A program made the position numbers and the translations under genes. From NCBI RefSeq assembly GCF_000002425.4, contig NC_037261.1, positions 7,554,701 to 7,618,700 on the forward strand: DNA of 64,000 nt. Direction: 5' to 3'. This DNA comes from Physcomitrium patens. Its lineage: Eukaryota > Streptophyta > Bryopsida > Funariales > Funariaceae. The notes under the pieces are model-generated. The model did no database searches and was not told the origin of the DNA. It was given only the letters and a program-made list of their open reading frames with translations. Shown in pieces: positions 24,181 to 36,188 of this stretch (within the stretch, counting starts at the first letter, position 1; each line of letters begins with the position of its first letter).

Positions 24181-24299
24181 CCTTTATTGAACATGTTCTA
24201 TAAAGGTTACTTTTTTGATACCTAGTAAAAATAAGAAGGATTAAACATAATTTTAATGGAGGAGACATTAGCCAAGCTAAAGATTGGAAGAACTGAGTT

Positions 24300-24500
24300 C
24301 TTGAAAGAATTTGAGAAGATATAAACATGAATTTATATGATTTTTTAAATCCATATTTTTATCTTCTCAAATTTTTGAGAAGATGTATATATCAATTCAT
24401 ATATATATATAATATGAATTGATATGATCTTCTAAATCTATATTTTTATCTTCTCAAATTATTGAGATTAATTTCAATTCATATTTATATCTTGTCAAGA
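24300..24500. repeat. Palindrome cluster with a direct repeat
   Basis: Two palindromes are visible: 24361-24384 (11-bp arms, 2-nt centre) and about 24391-24423 (12-bp arms around a TA run). A segment of about 45 bp with TATTTTTATCTTCTCAAAT recurs about 90 bp apart. It lies where the Gypsy-2 RT should be, so it replaces or interrupts RT. Confidence 0.7.
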
Positions 24501-24599
24501 TGCTACTAATCTAATAGCTCATATGTAGAATGCTATGAACCAAATCCTAAAGAATTTTGCACCTAAAAAGACTATTATTTTTTTAGATAATATATCTAT

Positions 24600-25414
24600 C
24601 AAATGATGCAAAGAAAAGACTAGAGACGACATTGGATGTTGATAGATGAAAAAGATTTCTAAAAAATGACATTGAAGATATGAAGAAGATTTTGAAGAGA
24701 CTTAAAGAGATAGATTTAATCTTATCCAATGATAATTTTAAGTTTGAAATTAATGAGATTGTGATGGTTGAACACTTATGTAGAAGATATGGTATAAAAG
24801 TTAACTCTAAGAATATTGATGCTATTAATAGGATTAAAGCATATTATAATATCACTAAAATAAGAAGATTTTTAAAAGCCTATGTCTTCTATCCAATTTG
24901 GATTCCTTACTTTATTCATATAACTAAATTATTATATAATCTCTTAAAAAAAGGGACTAAATTTAAATAGAAAAAAAAGCAAAAGCTAGCTATGGATAGT
25001 TTAAAGGAGATTTTAAAGTCACCACCAGTCTTGAGATAAATGAATTATAATTATAGCAGATTAGTTGTTATTACTATTGATATAAGTCCTATTGATATTA
25101 GATGGACTACTGGTTAAGATGATGTAGAAGGCAAGAAGTTTGCTATTAAATTTAGAGAAAGAATTCTCACCAATAGCTAGAGAGCATATCTACAAGTAAA
25201 AAGAGAGCTTTTAAGAATACTTACAGCTATGAAAGTAGAAAAAGATTACTTAATTGGAACTAATGTGGTGTTAGAAATTAATTGCTTATTATAATTGGAT
25301 ATGATTGTTAATTTTTTATTTTTAATATTGCTATGTTGAAGTAGATATTTTACATCAGATCACTCAATCTTGTATTGATGCACATTTTTGGCAAGAAGAA
25401 TTTTGTAGCAAATA
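24600..25414 (+). pseudogene. Gypsy-2 RT C terminus and RNase H
   Basis: The open piece 24680-24970 reads VMVEHLCRRYGIKVNSKN, then AYVFYPIWIPYFIHITKLLY: the RT thumb/connection of this lineage. RNase H follows, with VVITIDISPIDIRW (the TVDxS motif region), DDVEGKKFAIKF, RAYLQVKRELLRIL and YIRSLNLVLMHIFGKKNFVAN. The reading stops at a TA dinucleotide (25413-25414), where the Tc1-like element inserted, and resumes at 35788 with ILSKIRN. Most of the RT core is missing. Confidence 0.75.
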
Positions 25415-25630
25415 CAGTGACTCAAAAAATTGTTTCAATATTAATATATTTTAGAAAGAATGGTATATTACACATGAATTATAGTAAATAATGACATGTG
25501 GCTTATATAGAAAATAAATTATTCCTTTATAACTATCAAATGACTTTAAGTTGAAAAAAATTTATTAAATAATTGTAGAGCTATGACCAATCAAATTTGG
25601 AGTAGTATTGAAACAATTTTTTTGAGTGCG
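25415..25630 (+). repeat. Left terminal inverted repeat of the Tc1-like element
   Basis: Matches the reverse complement of about 35590-35785, including the shared internal TGTAGAGCTATGACCAAT. An inverted copy of the terminal motif occurs near 25595-25620. Confidence 0.8.
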
Positions 25631-26088
25631 GTGTCTAATTTTTGAATTCTATCAATTATTTAATATTACAACATTCTATCATCATTAAATTTACTATAAT
25701 AATAATATTATTAATTTAGTGATATCATTAATACTTATTAATAGCTATAAAAGTATCATTTTTAATCAAAATTCTTAGCATGGATATATTCCAAATTATC
25801 ACATTCTAGAACCTTTTAGAATCTTTTAGAATCCTCAAGAAATTTTTAGAATCTTTTAGATATTCATAGAATCTTCCACAATCTTTAAGAAAGTTTCATA
25901 GGCATCTAAAAGTCTCTTTAGACTTCTAAAAACTTTTATAGAAAGTACCATAGACTTTTGTAACCTTCATTATTAAATATAAATATGAGTCTTAAGAATC
26001 AGTTTTGCTATCAATCTCAACCTTTGTCTTTAATCTTGATATACTTCTTTATCAAATTCTAGTATCTTTGACAATTCTTTGAATAACT

Positions 26089-26949
26089 ATGAAATCCATT
26101 CCTTGCTCTCTCTCTAAGAAAATATCACTTCTATTCTTCTTCATTTTTAAAAATCTAATTAGTCAAATTACTTTTGAACTTGATTGTAGTAAGGCTATTA
26201 ACTCTAGGCTAGTAAAAAAGATCACTTTTAATAGGAAGAATCTTAAATTAGGCAAATCAAAGAAGCTCATTATAGTACATAAAAGGTAATTATTTACCAA
26301 ATCAATATTTAAAAGGTTAAAAATACTCTTGAGATTACTAAAAATCTTAACAATATTATTAATAGTCATGTATCAACTGAAACCATTGAAAATTTTCTCA
26401 AAAAATAGAATATGAAAGCCATGGTGAAGAACAAAAACCACTATTATCTGTTTGCCATTAAAAACAACACTTGCATTTTGCTCTGAAGTATAAGGAATGG
26501 ACTATAGAAGATTGAAAGATGATTATTTGATTAGATGAAATAAAAATCAATAGATTTAAGTCAGATGATAAAAAGCAAGTGTGGAAACAAAAAGATCAAT
26601 CCTTGCTTGTTAATAAGGTTTAAGAAATAATTACAAATTCAGGTGGAAATATAATTGTATGGAGTTATATGGGATGGAATGGAATTGAAAAGATGGTAGA
26701 GATTGAGGAAAGGATAGATGCCAAGAAATTTATAGAAATTCTTGAAAAAAACTTCGTAGCATTAAAGATTTTGGCATTTTTCAGGAAGAAGAGATTTTTC
26801 AGCAAGATAATAATTCCAAGCATAATTCAAAGCTAGTATGGAAGTGGTTAGATCATCATGGCATTAAAGTAATAGATTGGCCTACCAAGTCTCTTGAACT
26901 TAATTCTATTGAACATCTATAGGAATACCTCAAATGCTAGTTCAACACC
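26089..26949 (+). pseudogene. Tc1-like transposase, N-terminal and catalytic part
   Basis: The DNA-binding N terminus is recognisable (helix-turn-helix region reading LISQITFELDCSKA). Next come EWTIEDWKMIIWLDE (first catalytic Asp at 26534-26536) and GGNIIVW, then DAKKFIEILEKN. FQQDNNSKHNSK carries the second Asp at 26806-26808, and LNSIEHLWEYLK carries the Glu at 26911-26913. The second Asp and the Glu are separated by exactly 34 residues, in one frame without indels: the DD34E spacing of Tc1 transposases. Frameshifts and stops occur earlier. The reading is cut at 26949 by copy B and resumes at 35422. The start codon is provisional. Confidence 0.85.
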
Positions 26950-28287
26950 TGTCACAAATATACACATGTAAGCCAATAATTACCTATATAAATAAATAGA
27001 AGTAGGTAGAAGTAGGTAAAAATAAGTTAATTCTATAATATCTTCTATGAAAGCTTCTTAGAAGCTTCATAGATATTTCTTTGACTTTATAGGTATCTTT
27101 AATTGACTTTTTGGATTAAAAACATGGTCAATAAATTGGCCATGTGTGATTGTCGTTTTACTTATTCTACATTTGCTTCTAGAATAAATCTATATAAGAG
27201 AATTCGAACACAGAGAAAGACTATGCACATGAATTTCACTTGTTAGGGTCACACAATTCATTGTATTCCAAACCACTAAAACATTAAGAAACATTAGAAT
27301 GCTTCCTCCCAGTAATAATACTCCTTCATCAGCTGATAACCACAACGTGCAACCCTATACTCTCAAAAGACCACTCAGAATTCAATAAATTCCATCCAAT
27401 ACCAGGAATAACAAACTTCACTCCAACCAATCTGAATTCATAGAATTCCTGTAATCGCAGACTTCCTCTGTCGAAACACACACATAAAACTCTCAATAAA
27501 CAACAATCATACTCTTCCATCTATAATCAATCTTTCAATAACTTCTCATATAATTCAATCACTCAGTACTCCAATTACATAATCAATAACTCATAAATCA
27601 GTCTCTGATTTATTCCACAGATTCACTTCTTAGTATTCAAAAACTATCCATTACTCTTGAACAATAAAGAAAACAAAAGAAAAAAAACAAAGAGGAAGCA
27701 CAAAGCTTAATCCCAGCTCATGACTATGACAGTCTGGCCCCTTGACAAACTTCTACAATTCTTATATAATTGCTATTGATTTCTACATTCTAACCGTAAT
27801 CCTATAATAATCACTTTTAATAACTGAATCAATCATTCATCCTCCTAAACTGACTATTCTATGGACTATTAGTTTATTTTACCAATATCTTACAAAAATG
27901 AACTAATATCTATTCTACACCATGTGCAACACATATTGCTAGCTTGAAGATCAAGCTAACAATGTGGCCTACACATAAAAAAACTTATCTTGTAAATCAA
28001 GGCATGTGTCCTACAAAGTCAACACATATTAGAGGTCCTATAGAACATCACCACATAGCCCTTAGGTAGATAATACATATAAAGATAAGAATGAAGTGCT
28101 TTTCTTTCTTGTCAACTCTTTTTTTATTTCTAATCTAGTTTCAAGAGTCTCTAGTTTTCTTGTCTTTTGGCAATAAGACTTTCTATTTTTTTTTAATATA
28201 TATACTTCCTTATTTCTATTTTGTCACTTTTTCTTTGACATAGATTTCATTGGTTTATACATCATCTTTTAGTTTATCTCCTTGACA
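26950..28287 (+). repeat. 5' LTR of copy B, interrupted
   Basis: Begins TGTCACAAATAT and ends CTCCTTGACA. Without the 773-bp insertion (27147-27919) it is about 560 bp. Two nt later, TTGAAAAGAGT (28290-28300) is the decayed primer site. The candidate start sequence is at 28105-28115, with two changes. Confidence 0.9.
27147..27919. mobile_element. 773-bp insertion in the copy-B 5' LTR, possibly a solo LTR
   Basis: Begins TGATTGTCG and ends TCTACA, so it has TG...CA ends. It is flanked on both sides by the 7-bp CCATGTG (27140-27146 and 27920-27926). Removing it restores the LTR collinearity. No coding region is visible. A solo LTR is the simplest reading, but the repeat is longer than the usual 4-6 bp. 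Confidence 0.6.
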
Positions 28288-29014
28288 AATTGAAAAGAGT
28301 ATACTTACAAGATCAGAGCTTTGTCTTGTCTTGATTGAAAGTAGATTATCTCTTTGTTATGATAAGACATAAGCATATTAGAAGTTACAGATTATCCTCT
28401 TCTAAACTGATATTGTTCTTAGTATTTTCTTTGTCCTCAAGTCCTTTCTTCTACTTATCTTGAGTGGTATTAGATATGTTTTTGAATATTATTATGGCAA
28501 AGTTTATTGAAATGAAGAGTACAATGGCATAAATATAAAAGCAATTGAGGGAGTTAATACTTGCGATACATCAACTTAGCTTACCACCACAAAGTTCAAC
28601 AAGAATGGCAAGAAGTGAGGATATAGGAATGATTAGAACTGCTTCAACATCTACGCCAAATCATGTCTGTCCATCCATGGTAGAACATCCTTCAAGTATT
28701 AGAGAACCAAGAATTGCCATGCTCAAGAAGTTTGATGGTACAAGATCCAAATTTTGAGGATTTATCAATCAAGTACAACTTGTGATTGAACTTCAACCTC
28801 AAAGCTATCCAATTCTAGAATCACAAGTTAGATTCTTTGATACACTTCTTTCAAGTTCAATACTATCATGGTTTTCATCTTTTCTTGAATGATGAAATCC
28901 AATATTGGATAATCTAGAGGCATTTATAGCAAAATTTTGATCTATGTATGAAAAATATAATACAACTCATGTTGCAACCAACAAGATCCATATTTTACAA
29001 TGAGGCAATTGATC

Positions 29015-29111
29015 TGTAACATGGTTAAGATAGAGAGAGTTTGCCTCAAGAAAGCATTGGTCCTAGCTGCCACTAATTACTCAATCAAGTCTTGAAATAA
29101 GAAAGATCAAG

Positions 29112-29194
<83 letters not shown>

Positions 29195-30333
29195 AACATT
29201 TTTAAGATTAATTACATCAAATATATAAGTCTTAAGTCCTCAAAACATCCAAAATATGATTAAAAAAAACTCTAAATCCTTATATATCCTTATGGGGTAT
29301 TATTCTTGAACTTCAAAAACTCATAACTTCTAATTAGACCATTCAAATACACTCAAATTTTATATGAAGTATTGATATACTTCTAAAAACTACCACAACA
29401 AATTTCAATTGCAAAATCATTGAAAAACTTAAAATATTACCAAAATCCTAATAGTAGCTTCAAACCTTAGTTTTTATACACCCACATATAATTTTCTTTA
29501 TATCTCACAAATTAAACATCTAAAGACCAAAAAGTTTATATGTATAGTTTTTTAACATAATTATCTAACTTTTTTAAAAATTTTGAGCCAAAAATACTTT
29601 CAAAAATTCAAGATATGGCTCGAATTATTACTATGAACAAAATCACTTACTTATTGCCTTTGATTTGGATGCTTTGACTTCAATCCTCTATAACTTCTTC
29701 ATCTAAACTCCAAATTCATCAAACAATAGTTAAAAAAGTTTTCTCTCCAATTCCAGTTGCCGATCTTTTATTGCTCTCCATAAACGTATATTATGTCTTG
29801 AAGAGTGACAATACGTATGAAATTGATACCTTAACTTTGAGCACCAATAACTCCTTCATAAAAACTCCAAATCACACAAAATTTGTATCCAATCCATATC
29901 CAAAAACCTAAACTCACTGATCTTAGTCTCCCAAGTTCAAATGACTTTGAAAGAAAAATCCTAATTCCTAATAAGGCCTTAGGCAGCCTCCTTGAAGTCC
30001 ATTGGGCATGGCCTTTGACCAATAAGAATGAAGATCTCCATTCTTTGCCTTCATCCAATCATGCCTTACTTTCATCCCTCCCAATAAGCCTCCTAATAGT
30101 TAAGATTTTCTTCTTTGGGCTCTAATCTCTTCTCAAGGCTTCATACTAAATATTTAGGTCTTATAATTTTTTTAAAATGCTATAATCAAAAAAGATAAAA
30201 CTCAAAATAAAGTTTTTTAAATCTACTTTCTTTGAATTAATTTATTAATCATTCTAACATAAATCTAGATTTATTAACATATAATATATTTTAACTAATT
30301 TTTACATACTATAGGCTTTTATAGTATGACAAT
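29015..30333 (-). mobile_element. 1.3-kb solo-LTR-like repeat in copy-B gag
   Basis: TG...CA ends (TGTAACATGG at left, GTATGACA at right). Read in reverse complement, its central and terminal parts match 45480-45670 and 45990-46056, the DNA following Gypsy-2 integrase. It is therefore most likely a solo LTR of the Gypsy-2 family or a close relative, in minus orientation. No clear target duplication was seen. It carries a 79-bp TA run (29113-29191). The open frames inside (29831-30125, both strands) show no domain. Confidence 0.6.
29113..29191. repeat. (TA)n microsatellite, 79 bp
   Basis: Uninterrupted TA dinucleotides, the longest such array in the window. Confidence 0.95.
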
Positions 30334-30814
30334 GTTATATGCTTGACAATTTCAATAACTTGCAACTCATATCAAGTAGGATGATGCTACACTTATTAGC
30401 CAATTTTTTCTATGGATTACAATATGAAGTAAAGAAATTAATATTAAACTTACCTGATCCTCAAATATTGAATCAAATAATTAACTTTGCTGTGAAATGC
30501 GAGAATTGACTTTTTGAATTTCAATCTAAGAGTCATACAAATGGGCCCCTACGTTACTACAATTTGATGGCAATACCAACATCTCTTCAACACATACATT
30601 TAGAAGTAGAGGATATGTAAATTGATGCAATATGTTTTAAACTTCTTATCGAACAAGAAAAGATTCATTAATGTCAAGAAGGATTGTACTTATATTATAG
30701 AAAATCTAAACATACTGCTCAACATTATCTAAAGAAGCAACAAAATCACAAAATGAAGAGCACAAATATCTAAGAAGACAATTTATCAAAAAATGAATTT
30801 ATCCAACTACAATA

Positions 30815-33800
30815 GGAACCGTGCGGTTGAAATCTTATACAATTTTTAATGAAGGTCCTATCTTCTCTTCAAAATCTTCTCCTTGTATTATAATAGATGT
30901 GCATTTAGGATCTAATGATTATAAAGCCTCTGCCTTCATAGATTTAGGAGCCTCAGCTTGTTTCTTAGTCATAGAATTTTTTAAAAATCATAAAATATTG
31001 TTAGTACAAAAAATCAAACCTGTTTATGTAGAAATCATAGATGGTCCTTCATTATCTTATGAAGATGTTACTCATGAAATACTTCCTATTGATGTAGCAA
31101 TAAATGGTTATTGTAGTTGCATAATCTTTAATATAATTAGATCTCTTTCTAATCCAATCATTTTAGATTTATCATGATTAAAAAAATATAATCTTTGTAT
31201 AGATTAGATTTCTTATATCTTTGACTTTTCTAAAAGCATAATTAAGAGTGAAATTAATCTAGTAGAAAGTCATAAGTCTAGTACAATTAAACTTATATTT
31301 GTAGGTGCAAGAACTTTTTTGCATGTTGCAAAAGAAAGATCACCTTATGTCATTTATGCTACAATTGTTTCTAATGATGCAAAGACTTTAAGTAGTATTT
31401 CCAGCCAATATCAAGAATTTTAAGATATATTTGAGAAGAAGAATGCGGGTACTCTTCTAGAACATTGTCCCTATGACTACTCAATTGACCTTCAAGAAGG
31501 AGCACAACTGCCATTTGGACCAATCTATAGTTTATCACAAAATGAATTGGCTAAACTCAAAAAATATATTGAAGAGAATTTGGCCAAGAATTTCATATGC
31601 CATTCCAAATTACCACTAGCAACTCCAATCTTATTTGTGAAAAAAAAAGATGGATCATTGCAGATGTATATTGATTATCGAGGACTCAACAAGATCACCA
31701 TCAAGAATAGGTACTCTTTATCTTTGATAATCAAACTTCTTGATTAACTGAATCAAGCTAAGATCTATACAAAAATAGATCTTAGAGAGCATACAATCTA
31801 GTACATATTAAAAAAAGAGATGAATAGAAGACTACATTTTGAATTAGGTATGGGTATTTTGATTACAACATCATGCCTTTTGGACTTATAAATACATTGG
31901 CACCTTTTCAACATCTAATAAATGATGTTTTTTGAGAGTTTTTAGATGATTTTGTTGTGTGTTATTTGGACCACATCTTGATCTATTCTAAGAATATAGA
32001 TGAATATGAATTTCATGTTTGTCGTGTATTACAAAAATTAAGTGATGCTGAAATCTATGCCAAGATAAAAAAAAAGTATATATTCTACATTATTCAATTT
32101 GACTTTATAGGATATATCATTTCAAATGATGAATTTATAATGGATCCTAAGAAAGTTCAAACAATTATGGATTGGAAGATTTCAAAAAAGTAAGACATAT
32201 CTTATTTTTTTTGAACTTTATCAAGTATTATTGGATCTTCATCAAAGACTTCTCTTGAGTTGCAGCTCTACTTACACATTTGATTTATAAAGACGAACTT
32301 GAGTGGAGTAAAGAAGCTGAAGCATCTTTTGAAACTTTGAAGTCAACTTTTATTTTTACACCAATCTTGTATTGTGTCAACTTTTCTAAGGTATTTTTTA
32401 TAGAAACAAATGCATAAAATTTTGCTTTAGATGCCATATTATTACAAATAAGAGTAGATGATAAACTTCACCTAGTAGCTTTTTATTCCAAAAAATTTTT
32501 AGTAGCCAAGATTAACTATGAAATCCACGACAAAGAGCTTCTTACAATTATGGATTCATTTCAAGAATACCATCATCATCTAAAAGGTGCTTCTAATCTA
32601 ATCAATGTGTATACGGATGACAAGAATCTTCAGTAGTTCATGTCAACATATGTTTTAAATCATCGCCAAGCTTGTTGGAATATGTCTTTATCAAGATTTG
32701 ATTTCAAGATCAAATATCCACCTTAAAAACAACAAGATTTATCAGAAGCCCTTTCTAAATGTTCTTATCTTGTACCAAAAGAAAGAGATGCCTGTTTTGA
32801 TCAGCAAAGAATAATTTTCTTGAAGCTAGAGTATTTTCATCTTCAAGTAATGAAATCAACATTGACTGTTGATTTGACCCTTGTGAAATAAATCCAATTA
32901 AGTATGTCTTTTGATCCTCTTGTATACAATATTAAGAATCCTTCTTCTAAGCCCCAAGATACTTCTAAGTTTGAGCTCAAAAACAACCTACTCTATTTCA
33001 AAGATCAATTATATGTTCCATAAGGAGAAGCATGATTATGTGTTCTTCAAGCACATCATGGCTTTCTAATAGCAAAACATTTTGGATACAACAAAACTTT
33101 GGAGCTTATATCTAGAGATTTTTGGTGGCCACAAATGTGAAAGGGTGTTAGACTTTGTTCAGTCATGCGATATTTGTTCAAGATCAAAAACTCCCCGTCA
33201 TTGATCTTACAGACTTCTTCAACTATTACCCATTTCAAAACAACCATGGTCTTTTGTTTCTATGGATTTCATCAAGGATCTTTCAATCTCAAGTTCTTAT
33301 GACTCTACATTCGTGATAGTAGATCGTTTCACCAAGATGGCACATTTTGTACCATGTACAAAATCTATCTCGTGTGAAGAAACAACTAAGCTCTTTTTTG
33401 ACAATATTCATCGCTATCATGGATTATCCAAAGATATTATATTAGATAGGAGAATTCAGTTTGTATCAAGATTTTAGTAGACTCATTTCAAGATTTTAAA
33501 AGTAGATATAAAACTATCTTCGTTATTCCATTCTCAAAGTGATGGACAAATGGAGCATGTTAATCAAGTTTTGGAGTAGTATTTAAGATGTATTATAACT
33601 ACCAATAAGATGATTGGACAACTTTTTTGCCATTGATAGAGTTTGCTTATAATAATATGGTACATTCTTCTACAAAACAAATACTTTTTTTTTTCCAATT
33701 ATGATTATTATCTATGACTTGATACTTTTGACTTTTCAAAAGCTGATAATCTTGTAGCAAAAGATTTGGTAAATCATTTGTCAGAGCTACATATAACAAT

Positions 33801-34290
33801 GAAGGCACAATTAAAAGAAGCTCAAGAATAACAAAAGATCAATATGGATGTCTATCAAAAGGAATAACCACCATTCTACATAGGTGACAAGGTTTGGTTA
33901 CTTCATCGCAATATCAAGGCTACTTTTCCTTGTGACAAGTTGGACTATCGAAGGCTTGGATCCTTTTCTATTTTTCCACAAATCAATCTAACTGCATATC
34001 GTTTATACCTATCGGAGTCAATAAAAATCCATTTAATATTCCACGTATCTCTTTTTGAATCATACAAGATAGAAGACATACCAAGAAAAAGACACGCTCT
34101 ATTTCTTCCTATTAAAGTGGACAATAATAAAGAGTTTGAAGTGGAAGAAGTCTTAGATTCAAGGCGGGGCCAAAATAAATTAGAATATCTTATCTATTAG
34201 CATGGATATGATATTAGTGAATGCACATAGGAGCTAATAAAGAATCTTGCAAATACAACAAAGGCAGTGGAGGCTTTTTATCGATAACAT
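30815..34290 (+). pseudogene. Pol of copy B, broken
   Basis: Collinear with copy A. The protease has FIDLGASACFL (the D-x-G core retained; about 30930). RT has [20 protein letters not shown] (about 31640-31700) and YLDH in place of YVDD (about 31963). RNase H (about 32390-32580) has lost the TDAS aspartate context. The integrase zinc finger lies at about 33060-33200. The integrase core at about 33262-33560 keeps IVDRFTKMAHFVPCTKS and DRRIQF, and the C terminus has YRRLGSF. The chromodomain lies at about 34140-34270 (EEVLDSRRGQNKLEYL, then GYDISECT and a stop). Many stops and frameshifts. Confidence 0.9.
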
Positions 34291-34402
34291 CTATCAAAAT
34301 CAAGATGAAGACCTTTCCTATAAAAGAAACAAGGTCTAAGTAAAATAACATTCTACTTTTAATCCTTGTTTGTAGCTTCTTTTTAATTGTGACTCTAAGG
34401 AG

Positions 34403-34825
34403 ATGGAATACCAACAACCAACGGATTTGACTAAAGAGCCTTCATTTGCTAACCTGTTGGATGAGACATTGTAATTGTCACAACTTCTAAGATGACACAA
34501 TCGAGATGAAGATCCTCGAGAATGACATGTTTTTTTTTATATAAATGGCAAGATATAATACGTTTGGTATTATAAACTTGGAAGAGACTTCCCATGTTTG
34601 GTAATTTTATTAGAGATAGAAACAACTCATGACAGTATTTTAAATATTTTATTTGAAGGAAGTTATGAATGCCTCAACAACAATTTGATAACAAGGTGGT
34701 CTTCCCGCCCTAGTATGAGATACTATGGATGGTTGAGAGGCCCTATCAATCATTTTTGAAGAGAACAAAGATCTAAGTATGTGGTGAATATAATTTGTTG
34801 CATCATAGATTTCTTTAACATATGA
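34403..34825 (+). pseudogene. ORF3 of copy B
   Basis: Exactly 423 bp, as in copy A, from ATGGAATACCAACAA to AACATATGA. It is in frame throughout, with five internal stops that can each be derived by single transitions. Shared readable pieces include EPSFANL, ILFEGSYECLNN, RWSSRP and GWLRGPINHF. The equal length despite heavy substitution shows this was a real reading frame in the ancestor. Function unknown. Confidence 0.65.
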
Positions 34826-34866
34826 TGACCACTCCTTGTTGAACTCGTCCCTAGAAGAAGAGATAA

Positions 34867-35416
34867 TGTCACAAACATATGCATGTAAGCCAGTAATTAC
34901 ATGTATAAATAGATAGAAGTAAGTAAAAATAAGTTAATTCTATAATATCTTCTATAGAAGCTTCCTAGAAGCTTCATAGACATTGCTTTGACTTTATAGG
35001 TGTCTTTAATTGAATTTTTGGAATAGAAACATTGTCAAGAAGTTGGCCATGTGCCACATATGTTGTTAGCTTGAAGACCAAGCTAACTATGTGGCCTACA
35101 CATAGAAAAACTTGCCTTGTAAGTCAAAGCATGTGTCTTACAAAGTCAACACATATTTGAGGTCCTATAGAACATCACCACATAGCCCCTAGTTAGATAG
35201 TATATATAGAGACAAGAGTGAAGCCCTCTTCACTCTTGTTAACTCCTTTCTTACTTCTAATCTAGTTTCAAGAGTCTCAAGTTTTCTTATTTTTTTGGTA
35301 ATAAGCCTTTTCTAATTTCTTTTAATATACATATTTTTTTATTTTTATTTTGTCATTCTTTCTTTGACATAGATTTTATTGATTTATGCATCATCTTTTA
35401 GTTCATATCTCTCACA
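34867..35416 (+). repeat. 3' LTR of copy B
   Basis: 550 bp, TGTCACAAACATATG to TCTCTCACA, followed by the target duplication and the rest of the Tc1-like transposase. Confidence 0.92.
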
Positions 35417-35421
35417 ACACG

Positions 35422-35577
35422 TGGAAGATAAAAACAAAGGAAGTTTGAAAGTTATGGAAAAGAATAGCTATGGAATGAATTAATATTGAAATAATTTTGT
35501 GCCAAAAGTTAATAAAAAGTATGCTTAGGAAGTTGGAAGTAGTTACCAAGGCCAAAGGAGGTCTTATAAAGTACTGA
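35422..35577 (+). pseudogene. Tc1-like transposase, C-terminal part
   Basis: Continues the transposase cut at 26949. The piece at about 35450-35577 reads LCQKLIKSMLRKLEVVTKAK then GGLIKY and a stop, the typical end of Tc1-like transposases (basic helix, then KGG-x2-KY). The right terminal inverted repeat follows. Confidence 0.8.
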
Positions 35578-35589
35578 TATATAATTGGA

Positions 35590-35785
35590 TACCACATTCA
35601 AATTTTTTTTTAATATTGTTTTAAACTGAATTGGTCATAGCTCTACAATTACTTAATGGATTTTTTTCAATGTCGGCTTATTTGATAGCTATAAAAGAGT
35701 ACGTGTCATTATTTTCTACAATTCATCTATAATATATCATTCTTTTGAAAATATATTAATATTAAAATAGTTTTTTGAGTGACTA
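35590..35785 (-). repeat. Right terminal inverted repeat of the Tc1-like element
   Basis: Reverse complement of the left repeat, ending TTTTTTGAGTGACTA and followed by TA. Confidence 0.8.
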
Positions 35786-35787
35786 TA

Positions 35788-36188
35788 TATTATCTAAAAT
35801 TAGAAATATTTATGACAAATAAATGGCAACACAAGATATTAATAAAGATGATGAAGATGAGGACTATGGCTAAGTAGTAGATATTAATAAAATAAGCTTA
35901 TATAATAAAGAGGAGGCTTTTAAAAAAGATCTTTATCAAGGCTAGTCAAGAAATATTGGCATCTATTTGAGTACCATGAGAAGGCAAGAAGGTTCTTTAG
36001 ACAAGGCCTTTAAAAACATCAAATAACATTCTTATGACTATATTTTGAGAGATAGTCTTATTATAGAAGCAACCAAAGAAGAAAGCTGGAATATCATTGA
36101 GAATGGTAGATGATACAAAAACCAAGAATCAAGTTCTCAAGAACTTTCATGATACGCTTTAGATAAGCTATAAATGAGTTTGAGCTAC
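35788..36188 (+). pseudogene. Gypsy-2 RNase H-integrase linker
   Basis: Resumes the Gypsy-2 frame with ILSKIRN, then a very acidic linker (INKDDEDEDYG). Next comes GIYLSTMRRQEGSLDKAF then HSYDYILRDSLI, the segment that precedes the integrase zinc finger in this lineage. It ends at GCTAC (36184-36188), the target duplication of copy C. Confidence 0.65.

Larger units (their letters stand above)
28494..30780 (+). pseudogene. Gag of copy B, broken and interrupted
   Basis: Starts at the ATG at 28494 (reads MAKFIEMKSTMA, then a stop). The gag core runs to about 29014 (RIAMLKKFDGTRSKF, then INQVQLVIELQP), is interrupted by a 1.3-kb repeat, and continues from 30334. The zinc knuckle at about 30685-30735 is damaged: its first Cys codons have become Tyr. 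Confidence 0.8.
26950..35416 (+). mobile_element. Family-1 chromovirus, copy B
   Basis: Complete but decayed element inserted in the Tc1-like transposase. Its flanks are ACACC (26945-26949) and ACACG (35417-35421), a 5-bp target duplication with one difference. The 5' LTR is interrupted by a 773-bp repeat and gag by a 1.3-kb repeat. Gag, pol and ORF3 are collinear with copy A. Confidence 0.92.
25415..35785 (+). mobile_element. Tc1-like DD34E transposon interrupted by copy B
   Basis: Without copy B the element is about 1.9 kb. It starts CAGTGACTCAAAAAAT (25415) and ends with the inverted form TTTTTTGAGTGACTA (35785). TA lies on both sides (25413-25414, 35786-35787). The terminal inverted repeats extend about 200 bp (25415 to about 25630, and about 35590-35785). 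Each contains a second copy of the terminal motif near its inner end. The transposase lies between. Removing the element restores the Gypsy-2 reading V-A-N-I-L-S across the TA. Confidence 0.85.
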
